Assembly (NCBI RefSeq): GCF_900101915.1
Contig: NZ_FNAL01000001.1
Coordinates: 186,001-250,000, forward strand
Length of the DNA stretch: 64,000 nt
Source: Psychrobacter pacificensis
Lineage (GTDB): Bacteria > Pseudomonadota > Gammaproteobacteria > Pseudomonadales > Moraxellaceae
Direction of reading: 5' to 3'
The position numbers and the translations under genes were made by a program. The notes under the pieces were generated by a model. It was not told the origin of the DNA. It was given only the letters and a program-made list of their open reading frames with translations, and ran no database searches. Positions 1 to 9,833 of the stretch are shown one piece after another (position 1 is the stretch's first letter; each line of letters opens with the position of its first letter).

Positions 1-494
1 GGCAGACCAACATGCGCGGTCATTCGTCTGACTTGACGGTTTTTACCTTCATAAATTGTCAGCATCAACCATGAGTCCGGTACGCTTTTACGCTCACGTA
101 TCGGCGGATGACGTTGCCAGAGCGCCATCGGTAGTTCATCTTCACTGACGTGTTTAACCTTAGCAGGCAGAGTTTTGCCATCTTTGAGCGTCACGCCACG
201 TTTGAGCTGATTGAGTTGCTCAGCAGTAGGAATGCCCTCAACCTGTACCAAATAAGTCTTACCTTGCTTACATCCAGCATTGGCTTTTGGCGGATGGGTA
301 ATTGCTTTATTGACTCGGCCATCATCGGTCAGAATAAGTAATCCTTCGGACGTTGCATCAAGCCTACCAGCAACTCGCAAAGACTTATCAGTAAAGTACT
401 GCGATAGGGTGGCGTGGTCATTGTTGCTATCGTCTCTGAACTGACTTTGCACTCCATAAGGCTTATTGAACAAGATGAGACTAGAAGTCGGCAT
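1..494 (-). CDS. rluE: RluE-like 23S rRNA pseudouridine synthase, partial (3' end cut by window)
   Basis: The reading frame opens at ATG 494-492 and runs off the left edge, so only about 164 N-terminal residues are visible. The RsuA/RluB/E/F family signature GRLDATSEGLL lies at residues 43-53 and supplies the catalytic Asp (about D46). It is followed by the 'LTDDGR' strand, a KTYLV strand and a KNRQVRRM motif near the break, all typical of the catalytic fold. The protein starts directly with the catalytic domain and has no N-terminal S4 domain, which is the RluE layout. RluE modifies U2457 of E. coli 23S rRNA. The subfamily is inferred from the short N-terminus; RsuA-type paralogs with an S4 domain are less likely. 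Confidence 0.8.
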   Translation of the reverse strand, partial: MPTSSLILFNKPYGVQSQFRDDSNNDHATLSQYFTDKSLRVAGRLDATSEGLLILTDDGRVNKAITHPPKANAGCKQGKTYLVQVEGIPTAEQLNQLKRGVTLKDGKTLPAKVKHVSEDELPMALWQRHPPIRERKSVPDSWLMLTIYEGKNRQVRRMTAHVGL

Positions 495-1111
495 GAAGTG
501 ATATTTCCTGAAGGTAAATGAGTGATTAGCAGTCTTTACGTATCTTTAATCAAGCAAAGTCAGTACTAAAAAATAAGAACAGAGGTATTGTGTTTGATAT
601 ACGCTGTGCGATGTATTTTGCTACAAAAGTAGGACAGCAACCACACAAATTTACTGCTACTCTAAATCCATATTTTTATAGGGGTATTTATATTTTTGAT
701 AGTAATAAACCTATCATCTACAAGATAGAATGATTGTCCAGCCCTTTGTTCTATTACTATCAACAAGATAATATATTATAACCCTTCAAAGATTATAAAG
801 TTATAGATGCTGCATTTTATTAATAATTTATAAATTGTATATGTAATATTTCTTATTAATTAGCCAATAACACTGAATTTAATAATAAGCAGTTTCTATG
901 CACAGTTTTAGTTTGTATTTACATCAATGCATATATGTTTAATTTGAAGCTATTTTTTAGTATCGTTCAATCCAATGCCGCAAGTATCTCATACATCAGA
1001 CTTTGTTTAGCTAATAAGCGTCTAGAGCGCAACCATTATAATAGAAAAGCCAGCATAACAACGTGTTCAGTTCGCTTGCGATGTATAACTTACCACTAAG
1101 GAGTTTTATCC
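495..1111. other. Long AT-rich intergenic region upstream of icd
   Basis: This 617-bp gap separates two divergent genes (rluE-like on minus, icd on plus). It has no open frame with coding character. It is strikingly AT-rich between about 650 and 960. A TATAAT hexamer at 1037-1042, about 70 nt upstream of the icd start, is a candidate -10, but I see no good -35 at the right distance. No tRNA-like or riboswitch-like structure was recognised. Confidence 0.5.
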
Positions 1112-2371
1112 ATGTCATATGATAAGGTCATCGTACCAAGAGACGGCGAAAAAGTAACCGTGAATGCTGATTTGTCGCTAAATGTGCCCAATCATCCGAT
1201 TATTCCGTTCATTGAAGGTGACGGTATTGGGGTGGATATCACACCTGTCATGATAAAGGTGGTCAATGCAGCGGTCGATAAAGCCTACCACGGTAAAAAA
1301 TCAATTATCTGGATGGAAGCTTACTTGGGCGAAAAAGCGGCCAAAATATATGACGGTGAATATTTACCCAGTGAGACATTAGAGATTTTAAAAGACTACG
1401 TCATCAGTATCAAGGGACCGTTGACCACGCCGGTGGGTGGTGGCTTTAGTTCGTTGAATGTGGCTGTACGTCAAAATCTTGATCTGTATGTCTGTCAGCG
1501 ACCAGTACGCTGGTTTAAAGGCGTGCCAAGCCCAGTACAGCATCCTGAGCTGACCAATATGGTGATCTTTCGTGAAAATACAGAAGATATCTATACAGGT
1601 ATCGAGTGGAAGGCAGGCAGTGATGATGCCAAAAAAGTCATCAATTTCTTAAGAGAAGAGATGGGTGTGACCAGCATTCGCTTCCCTGAAGACTGCGGCA
1701 TCGGTATCAAGCCTGTCTCAAAAGAAGGCTCGCAGCGCCTAGTACGTAAAGCCATTCAGCATGCTATCGATAATGACTTGCCAAACGTGACCCTCGTGCA
1801 TAAAGGCAATATCATGAAATTTACGGAAGGCGCGTTTAAAGATTGGGGGTATGAGCTGGCAGCAGAGCGTTTTGATGCTAAGCCATTAGATGGTGGTCCA
1901 TGGATGACGATGAAAAATCCCAAAACGGGTAATGACATCATCATCAAAGATGTGATCGCTGATGCATTCTTGCAGCAGATTTTGATGCGTCCGGCAGATT
2001 ACTCCGTAGTGGCAACACTCAACCTGAACGGTGACTATATCTCTGACGCGCTAGCGGCGGAAGTAGGCGGTATCGGTATTGCCCCAGGTGCCAACAAAGG
2101 CGGCGCAATCGCTGTCTATGAAGCGACGCACGGTACTGCGCCTAAGTATGCTGGTCAGAATAAAGTAAACCCAGGCTCATTGATATTGTCTGCGGAAATG
2201 ATGCTGCGTGATATGGGTTGGTGTGAGGCGGCGGATCTCATCATCAGTGGTATCCAAGGCGCGATCGCCAATAAGACGGTTACTTATGACTTTGAGCGTT
2301 TGATGCCAGATGCTATCTTGCTCAGTACTTCTGAGTTTGGCAAAGCCATTATCAAGCACATGGATGCGTAA
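1112..2371 (+). CDS. icd: NADP-dependent isocitrate dehydrogenase, dimeric type
   Basis: Converts isocitrate to 2-oxoglutarate and CO2 with NADP+ in the TCA cycle. The 419 residues match the E. coli Icd family closely along the whole length. The substrate loop [16 protein letters not shown] is present; Ser114 aligns with the E. coli Ser113 that AceK phosphorylates, and Arg120 lies in the isocitrate site. APKYAG and TYDFERL carry the Lys-Tyr and Tyr...Arg residues that select NADP over NAD. The ATG follows AAGGAG at about 9 nt. The next gene downstream is convergent and encodes the unrelated monomeric isozyme for the same reaction. No aceK is visible in this window, so regulation by phosphorylation is only possible. 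Confidence 0.97.
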   Translation: MSYDKVIVPRDGEKVTVNADLSLNVPNHPIIPFIEGDGIGVDITPVMIKVVNAAVDKAYHGKKSIIWMEAYLGEKAAKIYDGEYLPSETLEILKDYVISIKGPLTTPVGGGFSSLNVAVRQNLDLYVCQRPVRWFKGVPSPVQHPELTNMVIFRENTEDIYTGIEWKAGSDDAKKVINFLREEMGVTSIRFPEDCGIGIKPVSKEGSQRLVRKAIQHAIDNDLPNVTLVHKGNIMKFTEGAFKDWGYELAAERFDAKPLDGGPWMTMKNPKTGNDIIIKDVIADAFLQQILMRPADYSVVATLNLNGDYISDALAAEVGGIGIAPGANKGGAIAVYEATHGTAPKYAGQNKVNPGSLILSAEMMLRDMGWCEAADLIISGIQGAIANKTVTYDFERLMPDAILLSTSEFGKAIIKHMDA

Positions 2372-2417
2372 TCGCATTAATGCCTAGAGCGTTAAACTCT
2401 ATTATATTTATTCAAGG

Positions 2418-2444
2418 CCACTTACTGATGTAGGTGGTTTTTTT
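2418..2444 (+). terminator. Rho-independent terminator of icd
   Basis: Stem 2418-2425 (CCACTTAC) pairs with 2430-2437 (GTAGGTGG) across a 4-nt loop, followed by seven T residues. It lies about 45 nt after the icd stop. Confidence 0.8.
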
Positions 2445-2505
2445 ATGTGTTTGAAATGGATAGACATAGGCAAGTTGTTTATTATCATTTTGAGATAGGC
2501 ACAAA

Positions 2506-2542
2506 AAAACACCTCAACGTTCTAAGACGGCTGAGGTGTTTT
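2506..2542. terminator. Bidirectional terminator between the two isocitrate dehydrogenase genes
   Basis: A perfect 11-bp stem (2506-2516 AAAACACCTCA with 2532-2542 TGAGGTGTTTT) has T-runs on both strands. It lies about 90 nt past the stop of the minus-strand gene, and backs up the icd terminator on the plus strand. Confidence 0.85.
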
Positions 2543-2630
2543 GTTTGCTAATACTTAAACTTACCTAATCGATCTGTGTATAAAAACCAGAGCGATTAGG
2601 ATTAATGTTTCAAGATCAATTGCTTATTAC

Positions 2631-4850
2631 TTATAGCGATGCCAAGGCTTCGTTAAACAAAGCGCTTGGACGCATGGCTTTTTTCGCAAGCTCCTCATCA
2701 GCATAGTAGTAGCCTTTGATATCGACTGGCTTACCTTGAACGTCGTTAAGTTCTTTGACAATCGCGTCTTCGTTTTCTGCCAGCTTTTGCGCCAATGGCG
2801 TGAACTGTGCTTTTAACTCGCTATCTTGATCCTGCGCCGCCAGCTCTTCAGCCCAATATAGCGCTAGATAGAAGTGACTACCACGGTTATCAAGCTCACC
2901 AGTTTTACGTGATGGTGATTTGTCATTCAGCAGCAGTTTTTCGGTCGCGGTATCGAGCGTGTCCGCCAAGACTTGAGCTTTAGCATTGTTGTCGTTGCTT
3001 GCCAAATGCTCCAAAGAGACATTCAAGGCCAAGAACTCACCAAGTGAATCCCAACGTAGATGGTTTTCTTCGGTGAGCTGCTCGACATGCTTTGGTGCAG
3101 AACCGCCAGCACCTGTCTCGAACAAGCCGCCGCCTTTCATGAGTGGCACAACCGATAGCATCTTAGCACTGGTACCAAGCTCTAGGATTGGGAATAAGTC
3201 AGTTAAGTAATCACGTAAGATGTTACCAGTCGCAGAGATCGTATCGAGGCCACGAGCGACACGCTCTAGGGTATAACGCATGGCGCGAACCTGAGACATG
3301 ATTTCGATGTGTAAACCGTCAGTATCATGATCTTTTAGATACATTTTAACTTTTTTGATGAGCTCGTTCTCATGTGGACGGTATGGGTCGAGCCAGAAGA
3401 TAACAGGCGTATTTGATTCACGGGCACGGCGTACAGCAAGCTTGACCCAATCTTGGATCGGGGCATCTTTGGTCTGACACATGCGCCAGATATCGCCTTT
3501 TTCAACGCGTTTTTCGAGCAAGACTTCATCGGTTTCCACGTCGACGATACGCGCAATACCAGCATCGCTAGATTCAAAGGTCTTGTCATGAGAGCCGTAT
3601 TCTTCTGCTTTTTGTGCCATTAGGCCAACATTTGGTACGGTACCCATGGTCGTTGGATCAAAGTTGCCATGCCATTTGCAGAAGTTAATCATTTCTTGAT
3701 AAATACGAGCAAAGGTAGACTCTGGCATGACGGCTTTACAGTCATACATTTTGCCATCAGCGCCCCACATTTTACCGCCTGAACGAATCATCGCAGGCAT
3801 TGAGGCATCCACGATCACATCACTTGGTGAATGGAAGTTGGTGATACCTTTGGCCGAATCAACCATGGCCAGACGTGGACGATGCTCCTGACAAGCATGT
3901 AGGTCGCGCTCAATTTCTTCACGCGTTGAGGTTGGCAAAGTAGCAATCTTATCGTATAAATCTGCCATACCGTTGTTGACGTTGATGCCAAGCTCATCAA
4001 AGAGTTCGCCGTGTTTTTCAAACGCATCTTTGTAGTAAATGCGGACCGCATGACCAAACACGATGGGGTGTGAGACTTTCATCATGGTGGCTTTGACGTG
4101 TAGTGAGAACAAGATACCCGCTTCGCGGCAATCTTCCATTTCACGCTCATAGAATTCAAGCAAGGCTTTTTTGCTCATGACCATCAAATCGATAACTTCT
4201 TTGTCTAGTAGGTCGATTTTAGGTTTCAATACTTTTTTGGTGCCGTCGTCTAGCAATAGCTCCATGCGAACCGTGCGCGCCTTATCTAGGGTCATAGATT
4301 GCTCGCCATCATAGAAGTCGCCGCCATGCATGTGCGATACATGTGTGCTTGACCATTGTTTCCATTCACCCATTGAATGTGGATGCTTGCGTGCATAGTT
4401 TTTGACGGCTTTTGGTGCGCGGCGGTCTGAGTTACCTTCACGTAGTACAGGGTTTACGGCACTGCCTAAGCTCTTACCATAGCGCTTACGTAGCTCTTTT
4501 TCTTCATCCGTTTGTGGATCATCTGGAAAGTCAGGGATGGCATAGCCTTTACCTTGCAGCTCTTTGATGGCTGCTTTGAGCTGCTGTACAGAGGCACTGA
4601 TATTTGGCAGTTTGATGATGTTGGTGTTGGGGTCTTGAGTCAGGCGACCAAGCTCAGCTAGGTTGTCAGGAACACGTTGCTCTTCGGTCAAGTATTCAGG
4701 GAATTCAGCCAATATACGTGCCGCAACAGAGATGTCACTAGTTTCAACTTCGACACCTGCGGTCTTAGTGAACGCTTCTACAATAGGTAAAAAAGATAGT
4801 GTCGCAAGCGCTGGGGCTTCGTCAGTTTTTGTATAAATAATTTTTGACAT
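2631..4850 (-). CDS. icd2: NADP-dependent isocitrate dehydrogenase, monomeric type (IDH-II)
   Basis: A 739-residue protein of the monomeric IDH family, as in Azotobacter vinelandii IDH and the cold-adapted Colwellia maris IDH-II. Length is normal for the family (about 740). Recognisable features are the N-terminal [17 protein letters not shown] start, the [12 protein letters not shown] segment, the substrate-site [10 protein letters not shown] loop, [10 protein letters not shown], and the C-terminal [16 protein letters not shown] end. It catalyses the same NADP-linked decarboxylation as the neighbouring icd product but has unrelated overall architecture. Start ATG at 4850; an AGGAAG lies about 9 nt upstream. 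Many psychrophilic marine gammaproteobacteria keep both isozymes; differential temperature or carbon-source control is known there, but none can be read from this sequence. Confidence 0.97.
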   Translation of the reverse strand: MSKIIYTKTDEAPALATLSFLPIVEAFTKTAGVEVETSDISVAARILAEFPEYLTEEQRVPDNLAELGRLTQDPNTNIIKLPNISASVQQLKAAIKELQGKGYAIPDFPDDPQTDEEKELRKRYGKSLGSAVNPVLREGNSDRRAPKAVKNYARKHPHSMGEWKQWSSTHVSHMHGGDFYDGEQSMTLDKARTVRMELLLDDGTKKVLKPKIDLLDKEVIDLMVMSKKALLEFYEREMEDCREAGILFSLHVKATMMKVSHPIVFGHAVRIYYKDAFEKHGELFDELGINVNNGMADLYDKIATLPTSTREEIERDLHACQEHRPRLAMVDSAKGITNFHSPSDVIVDASMPAMIRSGGKMWGADGKMYDCKAVMPESTFARIYQEMINFCKWHGNFDPTTMGTVPNVGLMAQKAEEYGSHDKTFESSDAGIARIVDVETDEVLLEKRVEKGDIWRMCQTKDAPIQDWVKLAVRRARESNTPVIFWLDPYRPHENELIKKVKMYLKDHDTDGLHIEIMSQVRAMRYTLERVARGLDTISATGNILRDYLTDLFPILELGTSAKMLSVVPLMKGGGLFETGAGGSAPKHVEQLTEENHLRWDSLGEFLALNVSLEHLASNDNNAKAQVLADTLDTATEKLLLNDKSPSRKTGELDNRGSHFYLALYWAEELAAQDQDSELKAQFTPLAQKLAENEDAIVKELNDVQGKPVDIKGYYYADEELAKKAMRPSALFNEALASL

Positions 4851-5471
4851 TTTATTTGAATCTTCCTTTAGTTGTCGTTAATAATAAAGCTCGAATATAA
4901 TGTTGAATATGGGTCAATGATACTATGCAATGCTCAATAATATCGTTCGAACAAGTACGTCGTATGTAGCTGCTTAGCAATATTTAAGTTAGAGATATTC
5001 AAGTTTGATAAAACATTTTCTTTTACTGATGTTCACTACAAGGGCGTTCTCAGATGGCACGTTGACTGCCCCGTAAAACTGCCAGACAGCAAGTCGCTGA
5101 CGGTATATTATAATAAACCCACTATAAATTCGAGAGGATGTCAATCACATACCATGAACTAAGTATACTGTTTTCGCTCATATCTTAGGGTTTCAAATTA
5201 TACTAAGCTGGTAGTAACCTTATTCTAACAGTCATTTGTTGCGATATCATCTTTTCAATAATATGGACGGTGTTTTATTGACCTTTATATTATTCTTGAG
5301 AGGACATAAGGATAATCCTAAAAACCACCAATGTCACGATTGGTGGTTTTTTATTGCGTCTCAAAAAAACTTTGCAAATTGTGACAGCAAAACCGCAAAA
5401 ATTTGCTAGGCTAGGTCATCAACAGATTGGTTATCTATAAATATATAGCGATTATAAGAGTGACGGTGAGT
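4851..5471. other. 620-bp intergenic region with an orphan hairpin
   Basis: The gap lies between divergent genes and contains no convincing ORF. The only clear structure is the terminator-like hairpin at 5321-5350, which has no gene directly ahead of it on the plus strand. The rest should hold the promoters of the two flanking genes, but no clear -35/-10 pair stands out. Confidence 0.5.
5321..5350 (+). terminator. Orphan rho-independent terminator
   Basis: A perfect 12-bp stem (5321-5332 AAAACCACCAAT with 5339-5350 ATTGGTGGTTTT) with a 6-nt loop, followed by TTATT. No protein gene ends ahead of it on plus: the preceding gene is on minus and starts at 4850. It may end a small RNA transcribed from the preceding 100-400 nt, or insulate the downstream gene. 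Confidence 0.6.
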
Positions 5472-6821
5472 ATGAGTTTAGAGTATGCGCTGATGAATGA
5501 TACTAGCTGGCAGAGCCAGACCGATTGGCAAACGCCAGACACGCCTTTTATGTCATTTGCTTTTTGGCAGGCGCTTGCTGAGACAGGCGCGATTGGCGAG
5601 CGGGCAGGGTGGCTACCGATATTTATTTTGGTGCATCGTGTCAATGATGATACTAAGGATGCCGCTCTGCAACCAGTCGCGGTGCTGCCAGTCTTTATAA
5701 AAAGCCATCATCGCGGTGAGTTCGTGTTCGATCATTCATGGGCAGAGGCGTATGCGCGCTATGGTCTCGACTATTATCCAAGATTGGTCACTAGTGTGCC
5801 GTATACGCCGATTACGGGTCAGCGGCTTTGGCTGGCAAAAGGGGAAAGGCTCAATGAAGAGATAATCAAAACAGCCATCGCAGGTGTCGATGATATCGCT
5901 CAGCAAGTCGGCGCCTCAAGCTGGCATGGGCTATTTGTGACGCCTAATCTAGCCTCTATTGCGACCACGTCTATGCCGACCGAAATTGATATAGAGCGTG
6001 CGCTAGCAGCACAAGAGCGTGGCGTAGAGTCCGCGCCGATTGCGATGCCGATATTCGAGCGCCAAGGTTGTCAGTTCTTATGGCAAAACAAAGATTTGCT
6101 CAATGACAGTCAGCCCTTTGCAGACTTTGATGCGTTTTTGATGACGCTAAAAGCTAAAAAGCGCAAAACCATCCGTGCGGAGCGTCGTAAAGTGGCTGAG
6201 CAAGGTATCATCTGCCAGCGAAAAATCGGCGATGCTATCAGCGATGCAGATTGGAAGGCTTTTTATCACTGTTACGTGATGACTTATGCGGTACGCGGAC
6301 AGCAGCCTTATCTGACGATAGACTTTTTTATGGCATTGGCAGCGAGTATGTCTGAACATATTATGCTCGCGCAAGCACTCGATGCCAGTGGTGAGATTAT
6401 CGCCAGTAGCCTATTCTTATATGACACACCTGATAGTAATAGCAACAACGACGACAGTGTTGATGGCGATGTTAATAATGATGTTGATAATAATGCAACC
6501 TTGTACGGTCGATACTGGGGTGCGCTTGGTGAGTATGACAGTTTGCATTTTGAGCTGTGTTATTACCAAGGTATTGAGTTTGCCATCGAGCAAGGGCTAG
6601 CGTCTTTTGATCCGGGTACGCAAGGGGAGCATAAGCTGGTTCGTGGATTTATCCCAACGACCACGCACTCGCTTCACCGCATTTATGACCCGCGTTTTGT
6701 CCCTGCGATTGGCGATTTTTGTGCCAGAGATCGGATGCATATGGCACAATATCGCAAGCAAGCCCATGAGGCACTACCATTTAATGCGGACAATATGCCA
6801 GCCTTTGATACGCTTCATTGA
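5472..6821 (+). CDS. FemAB/GNAT-fold protein of the DUF482 (PF04339) type
   Basis: About 449 residues. The pattern matches the 'peptidoglycan biosynthesis/recognition' family: N-terminal TPFMSFAFWQALAETGAIGERAGW, a ...PVFIKSHHRGEFVFDHSWAEAY segment, KAKKRKTIRAERRKV in the middle, and C-terminal FDPGTQGEHKLVRGF-like residues. The biochemical substrate is unknown in general; the fold suggests acyl or aminoacyl transfer. The start is set at ATG 5472 because GGTGAG sits just upstream; a longer frame begins at TTG 5427 without a Shine-Dalgarno. Around residues 325-345 there is an Asn/Asp-rich low-complexity insert (DNA about 6430-6500), probably a surface loop grown by slippage. No operon partner is obvious, though ubiC follows after 76 bp. 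Confidence 0.8.
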   Translation: MSLEYALMNDTSWQSQTDWQTPDTPFMSFAFWQALAETGAIGERAGWLPIFILVHRVNDDTKDAALQPVAVLPVFIKSHHRGEFVFDHSWAEAYARYGLDYYPRLVTSVPYTPITGQRLWLAKGERLNEEIIKTAIAGVDDIAQQVGASSWHGLFVTPNLASIATTSMPTEIDIERALAAQERGVESAPIAMPIFERQGCQFLWQNKDLLNDSQPFADFDAFLMTLKAKKRKTIRAERRKVAEQGIICQRKIGDAISDADWKAFYHCYVMTYAVRGQQPYLTIDFFMALAASMSEHIMLAQALDASGEIIASSLFLYDTPDSNSNNDDSVDGDVNNDVDNNATLYGRYWGALGEYDSLHFELCYYQGIEFAIEQGLASFDPGTQGEHKLVRGFIPTTTHSLHRIYDPRFVPAIGDFCARDRMHMAQYRKQAHEALPFNADNMPAFDTLH

Positions 6822-6897
6822 TATACACCATTCATGCCAACCATTAATAATAGCCTGCAGGCATTTACTTTACACATTTCATGATTAGCCGTTAACT

Positions 6898-7401
6898 ATG
6901 TCCACAAACTCTATTGCTAGTATTGCTACCTCTCTGCCTCCTATTGAACTCGTATCGTGGCTCAATGCTGAAGGTTCGCTCACAGCCATGCTAGAAGAGA
7001 AGGCAGGGCAGCCGTTACGAGTGGAGCGTAGCTTTGAGGGTTATCGGCTGTTGACGCTGCAACAAAAGCGACAATTGGGTCTACAAGGCTCAGCGCTAAA
7101 TCGTCCACTGCTGGCGTGGATACGTGAAGTACAGCTATACGGCAATGACGAGCGGCCATGGGTCGGTGCGCAAAGTATCTTTCCGCTATCAAGCCTAAAA
7201 GGTAAGGCGCGACGCTTGCAGCAGCTAAAAGGTACGCCCATCGGTTATGTGTTATTTAAACGTCGGCGCACAGTGCCAAACCAGCGATTTGTGCGACAGA
7301 CGAGCGAGGGCTGGCAACGGCAAACGCGCTATGACTGGTATGGCCGCTTACTACTTATCAGCGAAACCTTTTTGCCGGCATTTTTGTCCAGTGATACTTA
7401 A
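6898..7401 (+). CDS. ubiC: Chorismate--pyruvate lyase
   Basis: Removes pyruvate from chorismate to give 4-hydroxybenzoate, the first committed step of ubiquinone synthesis. The 167 residues match UbiC in length and pattern: LVSWLNAEGSLTAMLE near the N-terminus, the REVQLYG motif with the conserved Arg, WVGAQSIFPLSSL, then GTPIGYVLF, and the terminal SETFLPAFL with the conserved Glu. The enzyme is cytosolic. No ubiA follows, whereas E. coli has ubiCA. The Shine-Dalgarno is weak; the ATG at 6898 was chosen because it gives the normal N-terminus. Confidence 0.88.
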   Translation: MSTNSIASIATSLPPIELVSWLNAEGSLTAMLEEKAGQPLRVERSFEGYRLLTLQQKRQLGLQGSALNRPLLAWIREVQLYGNDERPWVGAQSIFPLSSLKGKARRLQQLKGTPIGYVLFKRRRTVPNQRFVRQTSEGWQRQTRYDWYGRLLLISETFLPAFLSSDT

Positions 7402-7849
7402 AAACGTTTTATTCTTATATACACAAAGAAAAGACTAGGGTCAAAAATTTGCATTGAGTAAAACCTTTATTTAATTGGCTATTTATCTGTGTTATATCGC
7501 CATTTAATTTGCTCATCTTCAGGCAGGCTTTTTTGCGCTCATCGCACAATTTTTCATGTTACACTTACGCTTTCGCAATGCTATCGATGCCACTGCATAT
7601 CGATTTTATTGACGGATCGGTCAAGTTAATGCAGGCCAACTGCCTGTGTTTATTCTTATGTTAATTTTTACTGATAGTCGCCATTCACAATCATGGTCGT
7701 ACCATAAAACAGCTGGCAAAAGAGCAGCGTGCACAAGTACCTAGCATGCTTTGAGCAACGTCGATGCAGTGTTCGTTTGATTGTGGGCAAGCTATCAGCT
7801 TCTTTTCAATGATACTTTTTTAATGACAGTCACTACTTAGGACATTATT
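7402..7849. other. Leader/intergenic region upstream of glyA
   Basis: 448 bp with no coding frame of note and no strong terminator after ubiC. I see no recognisable glycine, PLP or SAM riboswitch. The glyA promoter should lie here, but no clear hexamer pair could be assigned. A weak Shine-Dalgarno (TTAGGAC, 7838-7844) precedes glyA. Confidence 0.4.
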
Positions 7850-9106
7850 ATGTTTAAAGACATTTCTATCAAAGAGTTTGATCCGACCCTTGCTGAAGCG
7901 ATGGCCGCAGAAAGCGTTCGTCAAGAAAATCACATCGAGTTGATTGCCTCTGAAAACTACTGCTCACAAGCAGTGATGGAAGCACAAGGCACTGATTTGA
8001 CCAACAAATACGCTGAAGGCTATCCTGGTAAGCGTTATTATGGTGGCTGTGAGCATGTCGATGTCATTGAACAATTGGCCATTGACCGTGCAAAAGAGCT
8101 GTTCGGTGCTGAGTACGTCAACGTCCAGCCACATTCAGGCAGCCAAGCAAACGCTGCCGTATTTTTAGCGTTGCTAGAAGCCAATGACACGGTACTTGGC
8201 ATGAGCCTAGACGCTGGTGGTCACTTGACGCATGGCGCGCACATCAACTTCTCAGGTCTGAACTACAATGCCGTACAGTACGGATTGGTCGATGGCACTG
8301 GCCTTATTGACTATGATCAAGTAGAGAGCTTGGCACGTGAGCACAAGCCAAAAATGATCATCGCAGGTTTCTCAGCGTATTCACAAGTCGTTGATTGGCA
8401 ACGTTTCCGTGACATCGCTGACGAGGTAGGCGCGTATCTATTGGTAGACATGGCACACGTTGCTGGTCTTGTTGCGGGCGGCGTCTATCCAAGCCCAATA
8501 CCTTTTGCTGATGTGGCCACTACCACCACACACAAAACCCTACGTGGCCCGCGTTCAGGTATGATCTTGTCGCGTGATGAGAAACTTGCTAAAAAGCTAA
8601 ACTCTGCCGTATTCCCAGGCAACCAAGGTGGCCCGCTCATGCACGTCATCGCGGCAAAAGCGGTTTGCTTTAAAGAAGCGCTGGAAGACAACTTCAAAAC
8701 CTATCAGCAGCAAGTTGTGAAAAACGCACAAGCCATGGCAAAAGTCATTCAAGAGCGTGGCTATGAGATCATCTCTGGTGGTACTGAAAACCATCTCATG
8801 CTGATTAGCCTAGTGAAGCAAGAAATGACCGGTAAAGAAGCCGACAAATGGCTTGGTGATGCACATATCACGGTCAACAAAAACGCCGTACCAAATGATC
8901 CAAAATCACCATTTGTCACCTCTGGTATCCGTATCGGTACCCCAGCCATTACTACTCGCGGCTTCAACGAAGCGCAAGCGGGTGATTTGGCAGGCTGGAT
9001 CTGTGACGTGCTAGACAGCCGCGGTGATGAAGCGGTTGCAGCTGAAGTACGCGGTAAAGTAGAAGCCATCTGCAAAGAGCTACCAGTGTACGAAAAAAAC
9101 CAGTAA
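7850..9106 (+). CDS. glyA: Serine hydroxymethyltransferase
   Basis: PLP enzyme interconverting serine and glycine while loading one-carbon units on tetrahydrofolate. Its 418 residues are of standard length. The PLP lysine is K229 in [14 protein letters not shown]; other family blocks are [37 protein letters not shown] and VDMAHVAGL. It is cytosolic and normally a homodimer or tetramer. It stands alone between its own leader and the terminator at 9142-9171. Confidence 0.98.
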   Translation: MFKDISIKEFDPTLAEAMAAESVRQENHIELIASENYCSQAVMEAQGTDLTNKYAEGYPGKRYYGGCEHVDVIEQLAIDRAKELFGAEYVNVQPHSGSQANAAVFLALLEANDTVLGMSLDAGGHLTHGAHINFSGLNYNAVQYGLVDGTGLIDYDQVESLAREHKPKMIIAGFSAYSQVVDWQRFRDIADEVGAYLLVDMAHVAGLVAGGVYPSPIPFADVATTTTHKTLRGPRSGMILSRDEKLAKKLNSAVFPGNQGGPLMHVIAAKAVCFKEALEDNFKTYQQQVVKNAQAMAKVIQERGYEIISGGTENHLMLISLVKQEMTGKEADKWLGDAHITVNKNAVPNDPKSPFVTSGIRIGTPAITTRGFNEAQAGDLAGWICDVLDSRGDEAVAAEVRGKVEAICKELPVYEKNQ

Positions 9107-9141
9107 GTATTAACTGACTCTATTTGAGAGTTGTATAACAA

Positions 9142-9176
9142 AAAACCGCTTAGCGTTTGCTAGGCGGTTTTATTTT
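9142..9176 (+). terminator. Terminator of glyA
   Basis: Stem 9142-9154 (AAAACCGCTTAGC) with 9159-9171 (GCTAGGCGGTTTT), one mismatch, then a T-rich tail, 35 nt after the glyA stop. Confidence 0.85.
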
Positions 9177-9199
9177 TAATCACAGTTAAGGAAGATACG

Positions 9200-9658
9200 A
9201 TGTCTATTTCAACAACTATGTCATTTTGCTTTTGTAGTGTTCGCGAGGAAAATTTAACCAGCATACTTGTTGGTGATATGACACTGGATGAGCTAAGAGA
9301 AAATCGCGACAACCAATACTTAGATGTGAGACAAGCGTCTCTTGAACATTATACGGAAGAACTGGTTGAGTTATTGGGAGAGGGGCATTATGCCTTGTGC
9401 GATTTGTTGTTTTTGGCAAACAATAGCACCCCGCTGCATGAGCAGCATGACGGTTTATTATACAATGTGGCCGTCGTACCTGAGATCGTCAAAGCGTTTG
9501 CCGCGACAGACTTAAAAAAATTGGTACACGATATCGGCTACCACGAAGCAGAGAGTCAAGAAGGTTTGAATACGTTTCGTGAGAATTTAAATCACGTTCA
9601 CGAGTTATTTAAGTTTGCAGAAGAGAACAAGCTCAATGTGATTGGGTTTACGCTTTAG
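9200..9658 (+). CDS. Hypothetical protein, 152 aa
   Basis: I do not recognise this gene with confidence. It is a soluble acidic protein with no signal peptide or membrane segment. It has a cysteine-containing N-terminus (MSISTTMSFCFCSVREENL) and helical C-terminal half ending in FKFAEENKLNVIGFTL. The overall pattern of an N-terminal '...CF..V.EE.L' block and a terminal helix before a hydrophobic strand vaguely recalls DUF1877 (YfbM-like) proteins, but that is a guess. A good AAGGAAG lies 6 nt before the ATG. It stands alone between the glyA terminator and its own terminator. Confidence 0.7.
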   Translation: MSISTTMSFCFCSVREENLTSILVGDMTLDELRENRDNQYLDVRQASLEHYTEELVELLGEGHYALCDLLFLANNSTPLHEQHDGLLYNVAVVPEIVKAFAATDLKKLVHDIGYHEAESQEGLNTFRENLNHVHELFKFAEENKLNVIGFTL

Positions 9659-9723
9659 TGAGTCGATCATGTTGCTGCATGACGCCGCACCTAGACATAT
9701 TTGAACCGAATGTCAGATAAATA

Positions 9724-9758
9724 AAAACCGCCCAACATTATTGCTGGGCGGTTTTATT
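9724..9758. terminator. Bidirectional terminator
   Basis: Perfect 11-bp stem AAAACCGCCCA (9724-9734) with TGGGCGGTTTT (9745-9755). It lies between the convergent hypothetical gene and the ZIP transporter gene, with A/T runs on both sides. Confidence 0.85.
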
Positions 9759-9833
9759 CATTCAAATAATTGTGCGATAAGAGCATGCTCATGCAATAAG
9801 GGGCAAATTTAAACCCTACGAATATTTATAATC

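Noticed and set aside
2506-2542. Short inverted repeats across the window considered as CRISPR repeats
   Set aside because: They are single hairpins with T-runs at gene ends, not regularly spaced repeats.
7402-7849. Possible glycine or other riboswitch before glyA
   Set aside because: No recognisable aptamer core or terminator/antiterminator pair could be found by eye.
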